Source: Anisakis pegreffii (Eukaryota; Nematoda; Chromadorea; Rhabditida; Anisakidae). From it: a stretch of DNA of 64,000 bases. Position numbers and translations under genes: made by a program. This document shows positions 25,801 to 38,700 of this stretch, piece by piece. The notes under the pieces are model-generated. The model saw only the letters and a program-made list of their open reading frames with translations, made no database searches and was not told where the DNA came from. Position 1 is the stretch's first letter, and the number at the start of each line of letters is the position of its first letter. The stretch spans positions 20,612 to 84,611 of the forward strand of contig JAPYMA010001360.1 in NCBI GenBank assembly GCA_035041965.1, in the 5' to 3' direction.

Positions 25801-28800
25801 ATTAGTTGACTGCATCATAGGAAACAAATTAGTAGAGCTCAGCAAATGCGACGATAAGCTTTTTCATCGTTTTCAACAATTCGTTACAAACCCGAAAAAG
25901 ATAACGATGAGAAGTCGCGCTGGATACATGTGGAGCGCTCGCGTTTTTTGTTCAAAAATTTTATCGAATGATCTTTTATCAGTCATAGCAAAATCGCATG
26001 ATTTCTCATTAACATTATCGCTATTGTGTACAACTCTTATTACTTACAATGGATTTTGTGAAATGTGCATCCGCAAGACACATAAATTAGAGAGTCATGT
26101 GAAATTATCATTGATTATAAAGAACACAATGAAATCGAAGAAGTTTTAAAACAACAAAAGAGGAGTATCGCATCAAAACAATCAGGAAGCATCACATAAT
26201 TACACGATAAGTTTCAACCTTACATTCAAAAAGTAATCCACTGCGATCGAGTAAACTGGTAAAACTGTGATGCAAAGGAAATGTTATCTCGAAAAACTAA
26301 TTAAAAAGGAGACGAAACCATCGAATATGCATGAACGTTGATGTATTGACAACATAGAGTGTTATTGGGCAATATTATCAGAATTTATAAGCAAACACTT
26401 ATAAACTATGCTGCTTCTCATTCACTTAATTAACGCGCACGATCCTCGCGGCATCACAGCCAGTCCACATTCCCCGTTCTAGGCTGACAATTAGGCATAA
26501 ACAGAATAAACTCGTTCACGACACTTTTGATTAAGCTACCTGGTGACCCACTAAACCCAATTTAGGTTGATGATAATGTAAAACTTACGAGTCTGGGCAT
26601 GTACCATATGGATGTTAATTACAGTCTGTATGACAGTTTTAATGAAGAAAATGAATGAACATTAATGAATGACTGCATGAATTCAATATGCAAAATGAGC
26701 ACGAGTGAGGATCATGGATGTAAGCGTTTGCGTAGCAATTTTTATCCATCATCTGTGAGCCGTTTATTCATTTATCAATGCAACAACCCAAGAGATATGC
26801 AAAGATAAATGATGGATTACTGCACTGAATTTGCGCTGGAATAATGTTCTCGTCAAAACCTCATCATAACTTCTTTTTTCGTTCTCTTACCGTGCCTTTA
26901 AGATATGAGCATAACCTTAATTGTAATCATACACTTTCGTATAAAACATCACGTTATAGCGATCATTGTATACACCAGCATCACCCAAAATATTTTTACT
27001 TTCAGCGACCAGACAATCGGCAAACCCATTCACTCACCAACTGAGGCGAATTCTCATCGCGAGCGCCATGAAGAACTTGATCTAAACAGAACTAAGCCAC
27101 AACAAACCACTCATTCACTGTCTGTTATTATTATTTATTCATTTTCAATTTATTTCTCTACGATTATCCACCACTATCCTTCTCAACGTCATTTCACTTC
27201 CTCGTGCAGACATTCGTTGTGGCTTGTCAAAAAAATTTTATTCATCAGCATTTCATAAGTGCAATCACACACAAACTCAACTTTTATAGTTTATGTTGCA
27301 TTCACTCATTACGAAATTCGTTCTCTTCAATCAAGCAATTCATATTGCAGCGTTTGCATGTTTTGTTCGTGTCTGCAATGGAACTGTGCAAGAAGAGTGG
27401 TAATGGTCATTCGGGCGTATTGGTGCAACAAGCTGGTTACATTTCATCGAGATATTGTCTTATTTATGCACTGAAATGACGAAAAGAAATTCGAAAAGTC
27501 GTTAAGCTAGCATATTCTCGAAGTACTAATGGGACACACAACTGAACGTATGTGATCGTTTGAATTAATGAGTACCATTTTTAATTTCGATCAAATTTCT
27601 GACAAGCACATATTGATCGCAACTAAAAAAATTTTTTGCTAAATACATTACGAATTTTCAAGTATTCAATATCGAAGTGCTGCTCAATTTCCATATTTGC
27701 AGTTGATTTGCTCAAAATGATAACCTTAAACTGGGGAATTAATTGTAACCGTTCAATCATATTCAACGATTCGAAAATACTTAATGCAATAAATAAATCT
27801 TTTCAGTTCGCATAATGTAGGAGAATTGATCATCCTGTAATCCGATGCCTTCTCGTGTAATTATACAACCAATTGCAACACAATGGTACCTAAATTAATT
27901 ATCACTCACGCTAGAACATTCATTACTGCACTCATCGAATATGACCGTATCAGACTGAATTATTCCGTTATTTTGACTGTACTTTGAAATATTCAATCAT
28001 TTGAAAAATATCACTCCCTGGACTATCGAGATTTTCGATCAATTCAGATTAATGAGCATTTGCGATTCAGTCGTTCTCGCATCGAATTTGCTGAAGTGCG
28101 CCTTTTTTCTCATACACTTACATCAACGAAATATGATCGATGACAAAAACACTGCATCCATTTAGTTGATGAATTCCTTATAATGGCACATCCAAGAACT
28201 CTACTTTTGAGCATGACTTTCATCGAGATGATTATCATTTATTATAAGCTTTCACTATGCAAAAAACTATCATCAAGATTCATTTCTTGAAAAGGCCACT
28301 GAACCAAGCAAATATCGAACAACAGTATTGACTAGTCAAACGAACAATGCAGATTTAAGACTGCAATTTTTTAGCATCTATTTGTTGCTAATACGTTATC
28401 ATTTACGGGCATTTGAAACCAAAAATTTGGAATGTGCATTTTGCAAAAGAAGACTGATTATGAGTATCAATCATATTGAGTATTCTTCAGAAACTTACGA
28501 TTAATTATGCTAATATACTAACTCTTCGAATGAAGATATAAAATGAATGCGTATTCTCAGTGCTAATTTCAACGCCACCATCCATGTTGAATTCGATAAT
28601 TCATGCAGAAACTTTTACAAACGAAGCAACAAATCTGGCTCGCCAGCATAGTATGAAACCGAAGTGTGCAAAAATGAAAAGTAGCAAAAAGATCAGATAG
28701 AAGATACAATCAATTTGTGAAAATGTATGAATATGGACGAGCGCAAACTGCATGAGGATATGTAGAATGCAAACGATTACGGAATCTCGAATCTGTTTCA

Positions 28801-29300
28801 GTGAACAAGTGGAACGAGAATCACAGTCTATTCATAACCGTACTGACTGAATGTTCTCATGGGCTGAGAAAGAGATCAAATTAGAGTAGTGAATTACTGA
28901 TATGGAATGATAGCACCGTGACATCTGCTTACGGTCCTCGTGAGCATCAGACAGCATGAAAATGAATCTACTTATCGCCTTCTACACATTATTTTGGTCT
29001 TGTAACTGTTAAGGTAATTTGAATATTTAGGAATGGATCAATGAAATTTCGATAAAACTGCGCGCATAGCTTATGCTAACATTCATAATTCGTTATCGTC
29101 TGCTCAAAAGGTGGTTGTTTAAGGTAGAGCTGTTTATAATTCGCATGTTGTGTGCTATTGGTTTCCAGCTCGTTTAGCCTCATAAAATTTGGCGCAGTGG
29201 TATTCGGCATAATGGGCATTTGGACCACTGGATTTCCGAAAGTATTAGCCCCAGGCATTTAATGCTATCCGAATCCACTGACCTTACTTTCGTAAGCAAA
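22856..29300. other. Gene desert of about 6.4 kb
   Basis: No open frame here combines length, protein-like composition and splice sites. A slightly GC-richer patch at about 23400-23600, some 550 bases upstream of the GPCR start on its strand, could hold promoter or enhancer elements, but I see no defined motif. A minus frame at 25018-25215 and an A/T-rich plus frame at 25907-26149 are probably chance. Confidence 0.4.
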
Positions 29301-29744
29301 AGCGCAATGATACAATTCCGGTTACATCCAGACATGAAAGCATCTGACTTCGCTAGCGTCATAAGAAAACATGCAGTTGTTGTTCATTCGTGAAGCCAAG
29401 AAAAGTACCTAGATTGAGAGGATGAATATGTTATTGAAAAGATACGAAATAAACTGGTTCGAGAACCCTCGAAGGTGTTGTTTAAGGACTCGGGAAACCC
29501 ATGATGCACATGGATGATAATCTTGAGTGCTCTCGGAGGCCTAACATCCGCTCCCGGCTATTCCGTCATCTCCATGTCCACCAAATGTCCATTAGGCGAA
29601 ATGTCCGGTCGCGGTGCTACTGAGAATCGCTTAAAATCTTCATCGAACACTAGAATGAAGTCAAAAAAGCGCAATGATACGACTCTGGTTTGATCCAGGC
29701 ATGAAAATTTCGCTATGATCACAAGAAAACATGCAATTTCATTC
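29301..29744. repeat. Local direct repeat (29301-29390 and 29668-29744)
   Basis: Both copies begin AGCGCAATGATAC and share a following ATCCAG-CATGAAA block, a CGCTA block and AAGAAAACATGCA. About 80 bases are recognisably related, spaced about 365 bases apart. Function unknown; likely a local duplication or two copies of a dispersed repeat. Confidence 0.5.
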
Positions 29745-29817
29745 TTCTGGCGTATAATTTAAAATGTTTGCTATGGAAACAAATCATTCATCATATCATT
29801 GATCGATTCAGCTTGAT

Positions 29818-30426
29818 ATGGCCAAACACAACCATGTTAACAGTACGCCATCCATCAAGGATACATCTTCGGCGCTGTTAAATTCGTCAACAACGAATAC
29901 CTCATTCGAAACAGTTGAACGCAACATTCGACGTCTTCATATCGCACATGATAATATTTCAGGTGATGTTTCATCACTGCTCGTTGGTGACATATTGACA
30001 AGTATTGAGCTAAACATCGAGCATTTGTTTAGTGGGCGCTGCTGAGAACTCATTGTGAGGACATAATGACCATCAATAAAAACTTATGACGAGTAGTATC
30101 TCTCACTTTATGAGCCGATAACAGACACTTTATTGAATCGTAGGCGATCGTACGACAGACTTGTTGGATGCGAGTAAACAAAATTGCCCGAGCAACTCTA
30201 TCATTGAACAAACGCAGACGTTTGGATTGCGTATTAATAATCATGAATAATCCTCTCCATAATGATAGTGTTATATTAATACCTCAGATACTAGATAAAC
30301 ACCAAACACTCAATTTTCATTTAAACGGTTGCAGACGACCATCATCCTTCTGACATCATCAAGCAAGTCTTGAAAAAAAATCCCTCAGCTTCAATTCCAA
30401 TCAATCATCAACATGTCACTGATAGA
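29818..30426 (+). CDS. Two linked candidate exons, unknown protein (partial)
   Basis: A first exon from the ATG at 29818 to 29961 ends in phase 1 at an AG/GTGATG donor. It can join an exon from 30335 (after TTGCAG) to 30426 (GTAAGA donor, phase 0). The predicted start is Ser/Thr/Asn-rich (MAKHNHVNSTPSIKDTS), then ERNIRRLHIAHDN, then a Lys-rich segment IIKQVLKKNPSASIP. The second frame stays open to 30735, so the donor may not be used. I recognise no domain. It may be the 5' part of the gene whose relics make up the duplicated block at 31.3-34.0 kb, but I could not connect them. Confidence 0.28.
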
Positions 30427-31781
30427 GTAAGAAATGTTTTCGATGAATTAGCACTTCAAACGTTTGAAAATGAGAATGAAATTTACTTACTCGTGGATTC
30501 TAGAGAAGTTAATCAAGAAATATTTGTCATGAATTCTGATTCCATATGGCATGAATCGTGTAGTACCGCAAGAGAATTCTTCAAATTTTCGACAATAAAT
30601 TCTAAATCTTTTCCCCACCAAAGACGTGTCTATCACCCTTTGATCTTCTGTTTCCAATCAATTAGACGGCTCACAGTGTGGAAGTGTGGTGAAAATGATA
30701 ATCAGAGAAGTTGCCCGTGGAACACTTCTCAATAATGTTGCCTTTGATTAGCTTCGAGCGTACCACTGTCGATGCTTAACACTAACACTTATTGAGTTCT
30801 AATGCTGCCTTCACGCTTGTGCTTTAATCAGTTTCAATTCAGAGTGACTTGATGCAGGTTGTTTGAAGTTGAAATGAATGAAACAATGATTGGCAAATAG
30901 TTTAACTTGTTGAAAAAAGAATGAAAATTGTCAGCAGGATTCATTGTCAAAGCAAAATGGCAGCAAAAGGCCTGAAACAGTTGGTGCAGCATTCGCGAAG
31001 AAAACAATCGCCAACGATCATTTGGACCAATCTCTTCAGTTAGTCGAAATTTGTCGGGGCGTTGGGATCTGACCGATGGCGTAAGTCATTGAATGAAAGC
31101 GTTTGGATAATTCAACAACTGAATAAAGTGGTGTGCTATGGGGATCCGAAATTTTGTGGATCGTCGTCTTCGTCACCCTTCCTCAATTTTCTGCCTGAGC
31201 CATTCAATCGACTGTTGCACCAACACGCGATGTTAGAGCTCAATATCACGAGGTTTTATTAGCGGCTTGAAAGTGATTATGTCGAACAGCTGATGGATTA
31301 TTCCTTATAATTTCAGCCGCATAAAATGATTGACGAGCTGTTTTTCAATACAAGACATAAGGTTGCTGGTGAGCTCAAATACATTTGACTATATGAAACT
31401 ATAGCTGTTGATCTGCTTGTTCGATTGACCTTTAGGGAATCGCCGTCGTTGAGAAATGAAGATAGATCATCGGTATCAACATCATCGACAACATCATCAT
31501 CATCGTTCATGTATGATGCACGCATGCTGAGAAGTTTTTACATTGGTGCAACCACGTCGAAATTGGCCGAAAACTTCGTTCACGAACCGACGAGTTTCCG
31601 TTTATACCACGCAATCGGTGAAAGCGTTGAGGAATCTGTTACGAAAATGGGAAATGGGCTGAGTGAAGCGATATCGCCGCAAATCCACTTGCATATTGTC
31701 TACAAAACAAGCAATGGAAATTTTTGGTATTCATTTGCATAACATCATAGAATCTTCTTATTTACCTTCATACTGTTTATG

Positions 31782-32361
31782 TCGTTCGGGTAATTCATTA
31801 CCACTTTTGATGATCTGGCAGACTGCCGTTACTCCCCACCCCTTACTATTTCTACTGATGGATTTTTAGATGAGTTTTCTTTTCAGACGTGCTGTATTAC
31901 TCTCATAGCTATTACATGCGAACATCGTTCTCTTGATGAGTTTTTCTCATTCACTACGTCTCATTTCACTTTACAGTTCGAGTCAGTTTTTTATTCTGTA
32001 GCATGTACTATTTACTGGAAGTGTGTTGACAGCCGAAATCAATAATATAGCAGTAGAATATTACTGCTTACCAACGTTCGACAATCAAATGATCGGTTGG
32101 AGAGTGTATTGAATGAGAAATTGAATAGCCAAAAAGAACTCTTTTGGTGAGAGTGATTGTAGCATCAACAAAAGAACGAAAACCCTGTTAAAACAAATGA
32201 AAACCCTGTTAGGCTCGGATGAGCTAATGATACTTAGAAAATAGGAGAAGAGTGGTGCCATCAACAAACCGCATTTACATATCCGAGTTAAACATACTTC
32301 CTTACCTCTCCACACCTCCAAATTACCCAAATCGTTAATTTTATCTCTATGATAACCACTG
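31782..32361. mobile_element. Degenerate hAT MITE related to 18897-19363
   Basis: Shares, in the same order and orientation, GTTCGGGTA with a C-rich run, TTGAATGAGAAATT, AACGAAAACCCTGTTA, ATGATACTTAGAAAA, GTGCCATCAAC-AACCGCATT and CCGAGTTAAA with the element in the GPCR intron. It ends in ATAACCACTG, a decayed copy of the terminal repeat. The left end is eroded, and extra sequence separates the first 80 bases from the rest. Confidence 0.6.
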
Positions 32362-32746
32362 GACTATTCAGACCAAATGAATGCGTATCTCATCTGATGA
32401 TTTTCTGCACCAAATTGTTGCATTCTGTCCCATCTAATCCTATCCCTCATCCATAATCAGATCGAAGCGATAGAAATTGAGCATCTCTATCCAACTTACT
32501 CCATTCGCGATGAATAAGTAGTCAATGAATAGGTGTTCAAAAAGAGATGGGTTCTGTAAGACGGTCTTGTGCAAGTTACCACCTAATTTCAATTAATGCC
32601 ATTCAACGCTTACAACTTCAGAGTGACTGTCAAAAACTACAAAACACGATCATAAATAAATGCGTATGTCTGACAGATCATGTTCCTTCAAACTTCGCAG
32701 ATTCACACAGAAAATGTACCAATTGTATGCAATGTAACCATTTCAG

Positions 32747-32866
32747 TCACTACAAGGTAACTGATACATCCATACCAGATTCATCCGAGAGAATGTTCAC
32801 AGTTGATTACGGCGACAAGAACGCACCTCGATTCATAAGCCTCAACTCACTTGTTCGATATTACAG
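32747..32866 (+). CDS. Candidate exon: C-terminal half of an SH2-like domain
   Basis: After a strong acceptor (CATTTCAG) the frame reads HYKVTDTS, then RMFTVDYG and RFISLNSLVRYYR, and ends at a GTAATC donor in phase 2. The pattern of a buried HYKV strand, an FTVDYG strand and a FxSLxxLVxYY helix matches the second half of SH2 domains. No exon for the first half (the W-Y-H-G and FLVR motifs) was found between 29.8 and 32.7 kb. It may be a gene fragment, or part of a gene whose other exons I missed. Confidence 0.3.
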
Positions 32867-33981
32867 GTAATCGCTAGCAATTAGCAGTAAATAGAGTGAT
32901 ACATATCGAAATTTACATGTTGCCACCTCATAAAAGTATGCCATTTAGACCAGAAACGAACGCTACGTTGCCGCACCAGAGACAACATAAAAACCGTGGC
33001 TTTTCAGCTCAATTTTTTTAAGATGAACTCTTACATAGGTTGTTCGCAATTAAAAATACACGATTTTGGAGGATGAAACCAAAAAAAATTCGGAAGTCGA
33101 AACTCGTGCATTATTATTCTTCAGGCGAAAGAAATTTGATACGGCGAACGTCTCAAATTGATTTTTCAAAGCGGCCTACCCTAAAGATTGTTTTTGGAAC
33201 AAAAGGCAAATTCCCCTGAGCTGGGACCTGCACATCTCAGAGTCTCATTTCTTCGGTAGAAAAATACGTTCCCGCACTGATAATCCTAAAAATCTTAACA
33301 GAACCAACTAAACAAAAACATTCGAATCATTTTTTTAGTGGCGAAATGGGCAATCGTAATATTATGATTGATTATCAATTTCATCGAACGGCATTTAATT
33401 ATGTCAAGATCAATATGCCTTCAATTGCAACAATCAGAAATATTTCGTTGCAGTTTATATGTGTCATTGCATTCTGATAACGACCACGATATCACTCAAG
33501 CTGATATGTTTCCGACCAGTGCTCAAGATGCCATTCCAGATCAAGAATGCTTGCAATGATCGAATTCCAACATTGTCCGTTGCAACTCCAAAATTGCAAT
33601 AAATTAACACCCGCAGTTCGTCGATCTTTCCTTAGAAATTTGAACTTTGAGATAATTCGAAAGCATCGAAGGGGATTAATGGAAGTATCAATTATAAACC
33701 TTTTAATCCTCTTGTATGCATTTTAACGATCATCATTGCTTGTTATATAAATCTTACATTGTTTTACCCGAATACATTCATCTTAAATTTACATGTCTTC
33801 TTAAAAGGAAAAATTCCTATGCATTGCTTCTCAACAAAATGTTTACACGTCAGTTCATCATGAAATGGGTTATTGCTGTTTCGTTGCCTTGTAAAATATC
33901 AGTGGTAACAAGATAATGTAAGAACACAACAATAAATAAAGCTCATGCAAGCTCGCTCAAATGTCAGCTTAGCAGTCAAAC

Positions 33982-35661
33982 ATTAAATATTGTAGCTTTT
34001 TGAGTGCAAACCTAATAAATTTCCCAGAAAAAATCGTTCGCTGATCAGTTGTATCATTTCGTTTTTTACTGATGTTTGTCTGATGTTCCTGCTGTCCTCT
34101 GAATGATAAATTACTCAGCAACAAATACGTTAGGGTCGTTTGATAGAAATATGAACCATTTAATCTCATAGAACCATTTTTGAGATGAGATTAATGATTC
34201 GTCTTTTGGTTGTCTAACGTTATGGCAGTTGTGTGAATTTGTGGAGGGAAGAATGAAAATATCAGTCAGGATATTTTTATTGTCAAGTCAGGATATCTTG
34301 ACAGTATTGTCAACACGTGTCAAATCATCGGGATTTGATTGAAGATGCATGCAATTGTCCTAACGCTTGAAAATTTTTGCAGTTATTCTTGATGTTCCTA
34401 GGCGTTCTGTTCTAAGCATCGTAATTCTGGGCATATTTGTGTAGTGATTGGAAATAATGCTGAAAAAAAAAAGATCGATAATATAGTTATATCAATCAAG
34501 CATCAAACATTTGTTGCGAACAAGAAGAAAGATCTTCTTAAAAATGTCTCTTTCTTGAATTGGTTGCGTCGTTTCTCCATTTTATTGATGTCTTTTCGAT
34601 GACAGTGATGTTCCACGTATTGGAAGATTAATCGACAAGAATTCTGTACCACTTTTAATTACTCATATGAATTATTGCTTCAGCGATATATCACGATTTC
34701 ATTCACCACTAAAATCATCGTTCTGCATTTATCCGTTGTTCATCGTTCAACGTTCAATCACCGTTCAACCCAGAATTAGAACCTTTCATATTTTCACAAT
34801 TTTTAATTAATAATACATCTGTGACCTTTTATTGGATCACTTATTCAAATAAATGAATCAGATGCGATTCGATTTTTTAATCTACCATTTATCCACGGTT
34901 AATGTTTGTGAGGAGGAACTGTGCTCCTGCCTCATAATTTGATCTCAATTTTTGCTTTCGTCTTCATTTGGACGACTTCAGTGCTTAAAACGAGCTTATC
35001 CGCGAACCTCATCTTGCTGTTTTATTTGTTATCGAGTTTTGTAATTATCACTCATATAAGTTCTTGGCAGGTCGGTACCTTGCTGACTCTACATTTGAAA
35101 CCTTACCAGGCCTTCCAATACTCCATGGTGATCACATCATATCTCATCTTGATAAAAACTGAATAAACTAATGTCCAGCTGAAACCACTGCATCTGAAAT
35201 GATGTCTCACGAGTTTTATAAGAGGATGCAGTCGTTGACGAACAGAACAAAGGTTCACAAGTATTCAGTAGAACCGTGCTTCGTGCTTCATGACTTGATT
35301 TGATCCATGTTTAGATACTGCTTCTTTAGAAGTGAGCATTTGCTAGAAGACGTCACTGAGTGCTAGAATATCAGGCACTTCTCTTGCATCTCTACAATTT
35401 CCATGCTATAACTGCAGTACACACAAAGCATATGTTAATTAAGGATTAGTTACTGAATCCGCAAAGGGGATTTGAAACTCGTAAAATGGACGTAACTTTT
35501 GACAGAAATAGTTAAAATGGGGCCGTTCAAAAGCTGTAAATGTTGATAAATGTGTGCTCATAAAGGAAGGACCTGAGATGCGTGATGGAGTGATCAGCGA
35601 ATGCATCAGTGTTCTCGAAAAACGATCATCCACTGCACTCAATCAATCAAAGTTGACAGAG
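33982..35661. other. Intergenic upstream of MLT-10-family gene 1
   Basis: Two hydrophobic or unstructured open frames (34921-35166 plus, 35439-35642 minus) have no splice or start context and look like chance. Promoter sequences for the gene at 35718 are expected here but none is recognisable. Confidence 0.35.
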
Positions 35662-35676
35662 GACGATTATTTTCAG
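35662..35676 (+). promoter_or_regulatory. Possible spliced-leader acceptor of MLT-10-like gene 1
   Basis: A T-rich tract ending TTTTCAG lies 41 bases before the proposed start codon, with no upstream coding exon. Inferred from position and consensus only. Confidence 0.35.
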
Positions 35677-35717
35677 GACGAAACTGAACTGCGTAACGGA
35701 TTGAAACACGTCATAAT

Positions 35718-38700
35718 ATGATGTTGAGTTTGGGCATTATCACGTTTTGTGAGTAATTATTTGCGATTTTGTTTGAATTTTTCAATTGCTTTTGAAAAAA
35801 TTTACTTATATATTTGACGGAATGGCGTATAAACGCAGGGAAATTTTCAGTGTAATGTTGATGTTTGAGTTGCGGATAGTATTCACTCAGAAACAAATCA
35901 CTACGGAAAACTATGCAAAAAATTTCGAAAATTTTCGTTAATTCCGATAATTCTGTTAGTCAAAAGTCAACGAATTTTTTTGTATATAATTTCTGTGTGC
36001 TTTTCTAAAATTTTTATGGCGGTGAATTTGGTTTATTCGTAGAGTACTAACCTCCTACTACATCGTTAAATACCAACCTCCTACTGCAACAAATTTATTC
36101 GAAAGAGAAAAGATACGTGAACAGAACCATTTAACAGAATCAGTAAAGTTGCGGACTCGTCACGCGGAATTATACTGCGCTACTGTTGAGAGAGTGCTGC
36201 TGATGAAAACATTTTAGGTGCCATTGACTGTCGTTTGTCAGATTCTTTGGCGAATCGGAATCGTTTTCTGAGTCATTTCGTTTTTTTATTACATACGGCT
36301 GTGTAACACTGTATTGCACTATGAAACATCTTTGTTGCTATAGTGTTTTAGTTTAGAAGCACAGTTTCGGAATTGGTTTTTGTTGAACAGATATTTTCAT
36401 CGAATTCGAATCAGATGCCTAAAACAATCACAAATTTGAAATTGTTAGCTTTCGTTCGGTTGTTCGCTCTTGAGATATTCTCACATTCTATGCGATGATG
36501 TGATAATATTGTAGTCTGATAAATATCGCTGAGATTACAGTAATTCAATGAGCGGCAGTAGAAAGGAGAGAATTTGGATTCAGCGCAGGAAACTGCATCA
36601 GAATCGCCAAAAAATTTGACCAGCAACAACTGATCATAACTCTGCTATGAAGCATACTTTCTTCAGGTTTACTTGCTGAAGGTGTTTGCGAATTGAAATA
36701 TACGCGTGAAACAATGCCAGGAGCGGAGCATTATGATGGCAAAAAGCTGAATGTCCCTGTGAGCCACAAAACGGGTAAGGCAATTGTTGAAAGATGGGCT
36801 AGGCAAAGTATCAGCACTATTCTTTCTTCGATTGCAAATGAACGGTTAGTATTTATCTCACAGTGATTGTCGTCTCACTTGCGTATCTCATCAGGCCCCA
36901 TTAGAGGTCCATCAGTTTCGTAGCTGATTTAACGTACTCACCTGAATCCATTACGAAAACAATACAAATAAAGTTGATTTGTTCAGAAGTGAGCATTTGA
37001 ATGAATTTCATCGCAATCAATTATTCAAATGCAGTAATCGTGCTGAGAATCTACAAGAACATGCGAAATGTGTCGTTGATGCTATTGATGCAAAATCTCA
37101 GCAAACAACTTCATCCAATCTTATTGGTTTGCAAATTTTTGCTCATTGTCAGTCTCATTAAAATTCACATTACTCGCTCCGATCACCGTTTCAGCGATTT
37201 CACGCCATTCCATCTCACACAATGCCTACTCCACTTTTGATGCTATTGTCACTGAACGTGATAACATTTCATGCTGCTTAAAAAACTCTGTTTTTCAGCA
37301 AGACGACTGAACAAGTTAAAGAAATTGAAAAGTAAATCATGGAAAGCTAGTGTTCTTGGAAGTTTCTTGGACACGTACAGCAGTGAGGATGACAGTGAAA
37401 ATGCGGTAACCGATCAGGATCGGAGAAGACAAGGAAGAATCAAACGCAATGTCAGGAAAAGAACCAAATACAGTCTGATTTCTGAGCGAGATCAACTGTC
37501 ATCGCTTGGTATCGTCGGGAAATTCTTCTCGCGAACGGCCAATTTACTGAAAAACAAAGATGCTGATCAGTCGTAAGTGATCATTCGTCAATATTCTCGC
37601 GCGATGTGACGTAATCTCATCAGTCATTTGCAGGACACGCTAACTGTAAGTGACTGTTAAAAGCCTTTAGAGATGAACATAATTTTAAAACTGGCATCGT
37701 TTAGCGACATGAATCATTGCATGAAATCAGCAGCAGCAGCAGCAGCAGCGAGTAAGCACAGAGTTAGCAACTTTAAGCTCTTTTTGAATCGTTTAGGTGG
37801 GGAACGCTGACCTCAGAGGTGGAAGGAATTCAACGAAATTATAAAGCAACAAACATATTCGAAAGAACTTTGCTGGACAGGTTTGAAAGTATTGGTAAAC
37901 TTTCGACGCAACTAATGAAGAGGAAGAATGCTAAGGTATTATTTATCAAAGCGTAAATCGAAGTTTTGTAAAATTATAGAATGAATTAAAGGTGACCTTC
38001 AGACATAAAGGAACTAAAAGATATTTATATTGATGATTATTTATACTTGTAACTGTAAATTATTTATATTTCACTGAGTGCATCGCCAAATAAATACTTT
38101 CCGCGCAGAAGAAACGTAAGGAAAGTCTGCAAAAGTTGGGCATACCCGAAGACGCGTTCGATGTAAGTGCCAGTCACGAGAAGGATAACCAAGAAAGAGT
38201 TCAAGCTGCTCGTTTACTGCGTGAAGCGATCAAGCTAGCAATGGTCGTATCAGGACACAACTATAGCAACATCCGAAATAAAACTCTCCGAGTCGGCTCG
38301 CCACGTTTCCTGTCCATTGTCCCGGAAGAAGCGAACGATACGGTAAACAAACTTCTCGATCTCTCATTAGATATTAGTTTGTTTAACGAGCGAGTGCATA
38401 TTGAGTGTCAATTGTAACGATGCGATGACAAATGCGGATGATTAAGCGGTAGTCATGAGATGGGCAATGACCGTCATTTGCAGTTATCGCTGTTCTCGCC
38501 ATCACTGTTCAGTTTACATGATCAAGGAAAGGCATCCGAAGCACTACTGAGTATACCGTCAGTGGTGAGAGCGTTTGACAAAGACTACGAAGAGTGGATG
38601 AATTTTGTACTCGAAACGTCTGGTGTTTTCGATATCATCAAGCTCATCAAGGTCTGTACTTCCTGAATGGGTGTCGACGCCATTCTGCTTGACTATTCCC

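Larger units (their letters stand above)
31336..33981 (+). repeat. Duplicated block, copy A1 (two arms)
   Basis: The arms 31336-31575 and about 33122-33981 match the contiguous block at 41650-42673. The left arm encodes FRESPSLRNEDRSSVS and a Ser run, then MLRSFYIGATTSK, conserved in copy A2 with mostly synonymous-looking changes. This suggests former or present coding sequence after an acceptor ending GACCTTTAG. The right arm shares IPLSWDLHISESHFFGRKI with A2, but its frame has a TGA where A2 has TGG. The middle 1.55 kb is missing from A2 and contains a decayed hAT element and an SH2-like exon. The protein is not recognised. Confidence 0.65.

Noticed and set aside
36325..36354. Alternative first exon for MLT-10-like gene 1 (MKHLCCY then a GTGTTT donor)
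   Set aside because: Also phase-compatible, but gives a poor signal peptide and a weak donor compared with 35718-35748.
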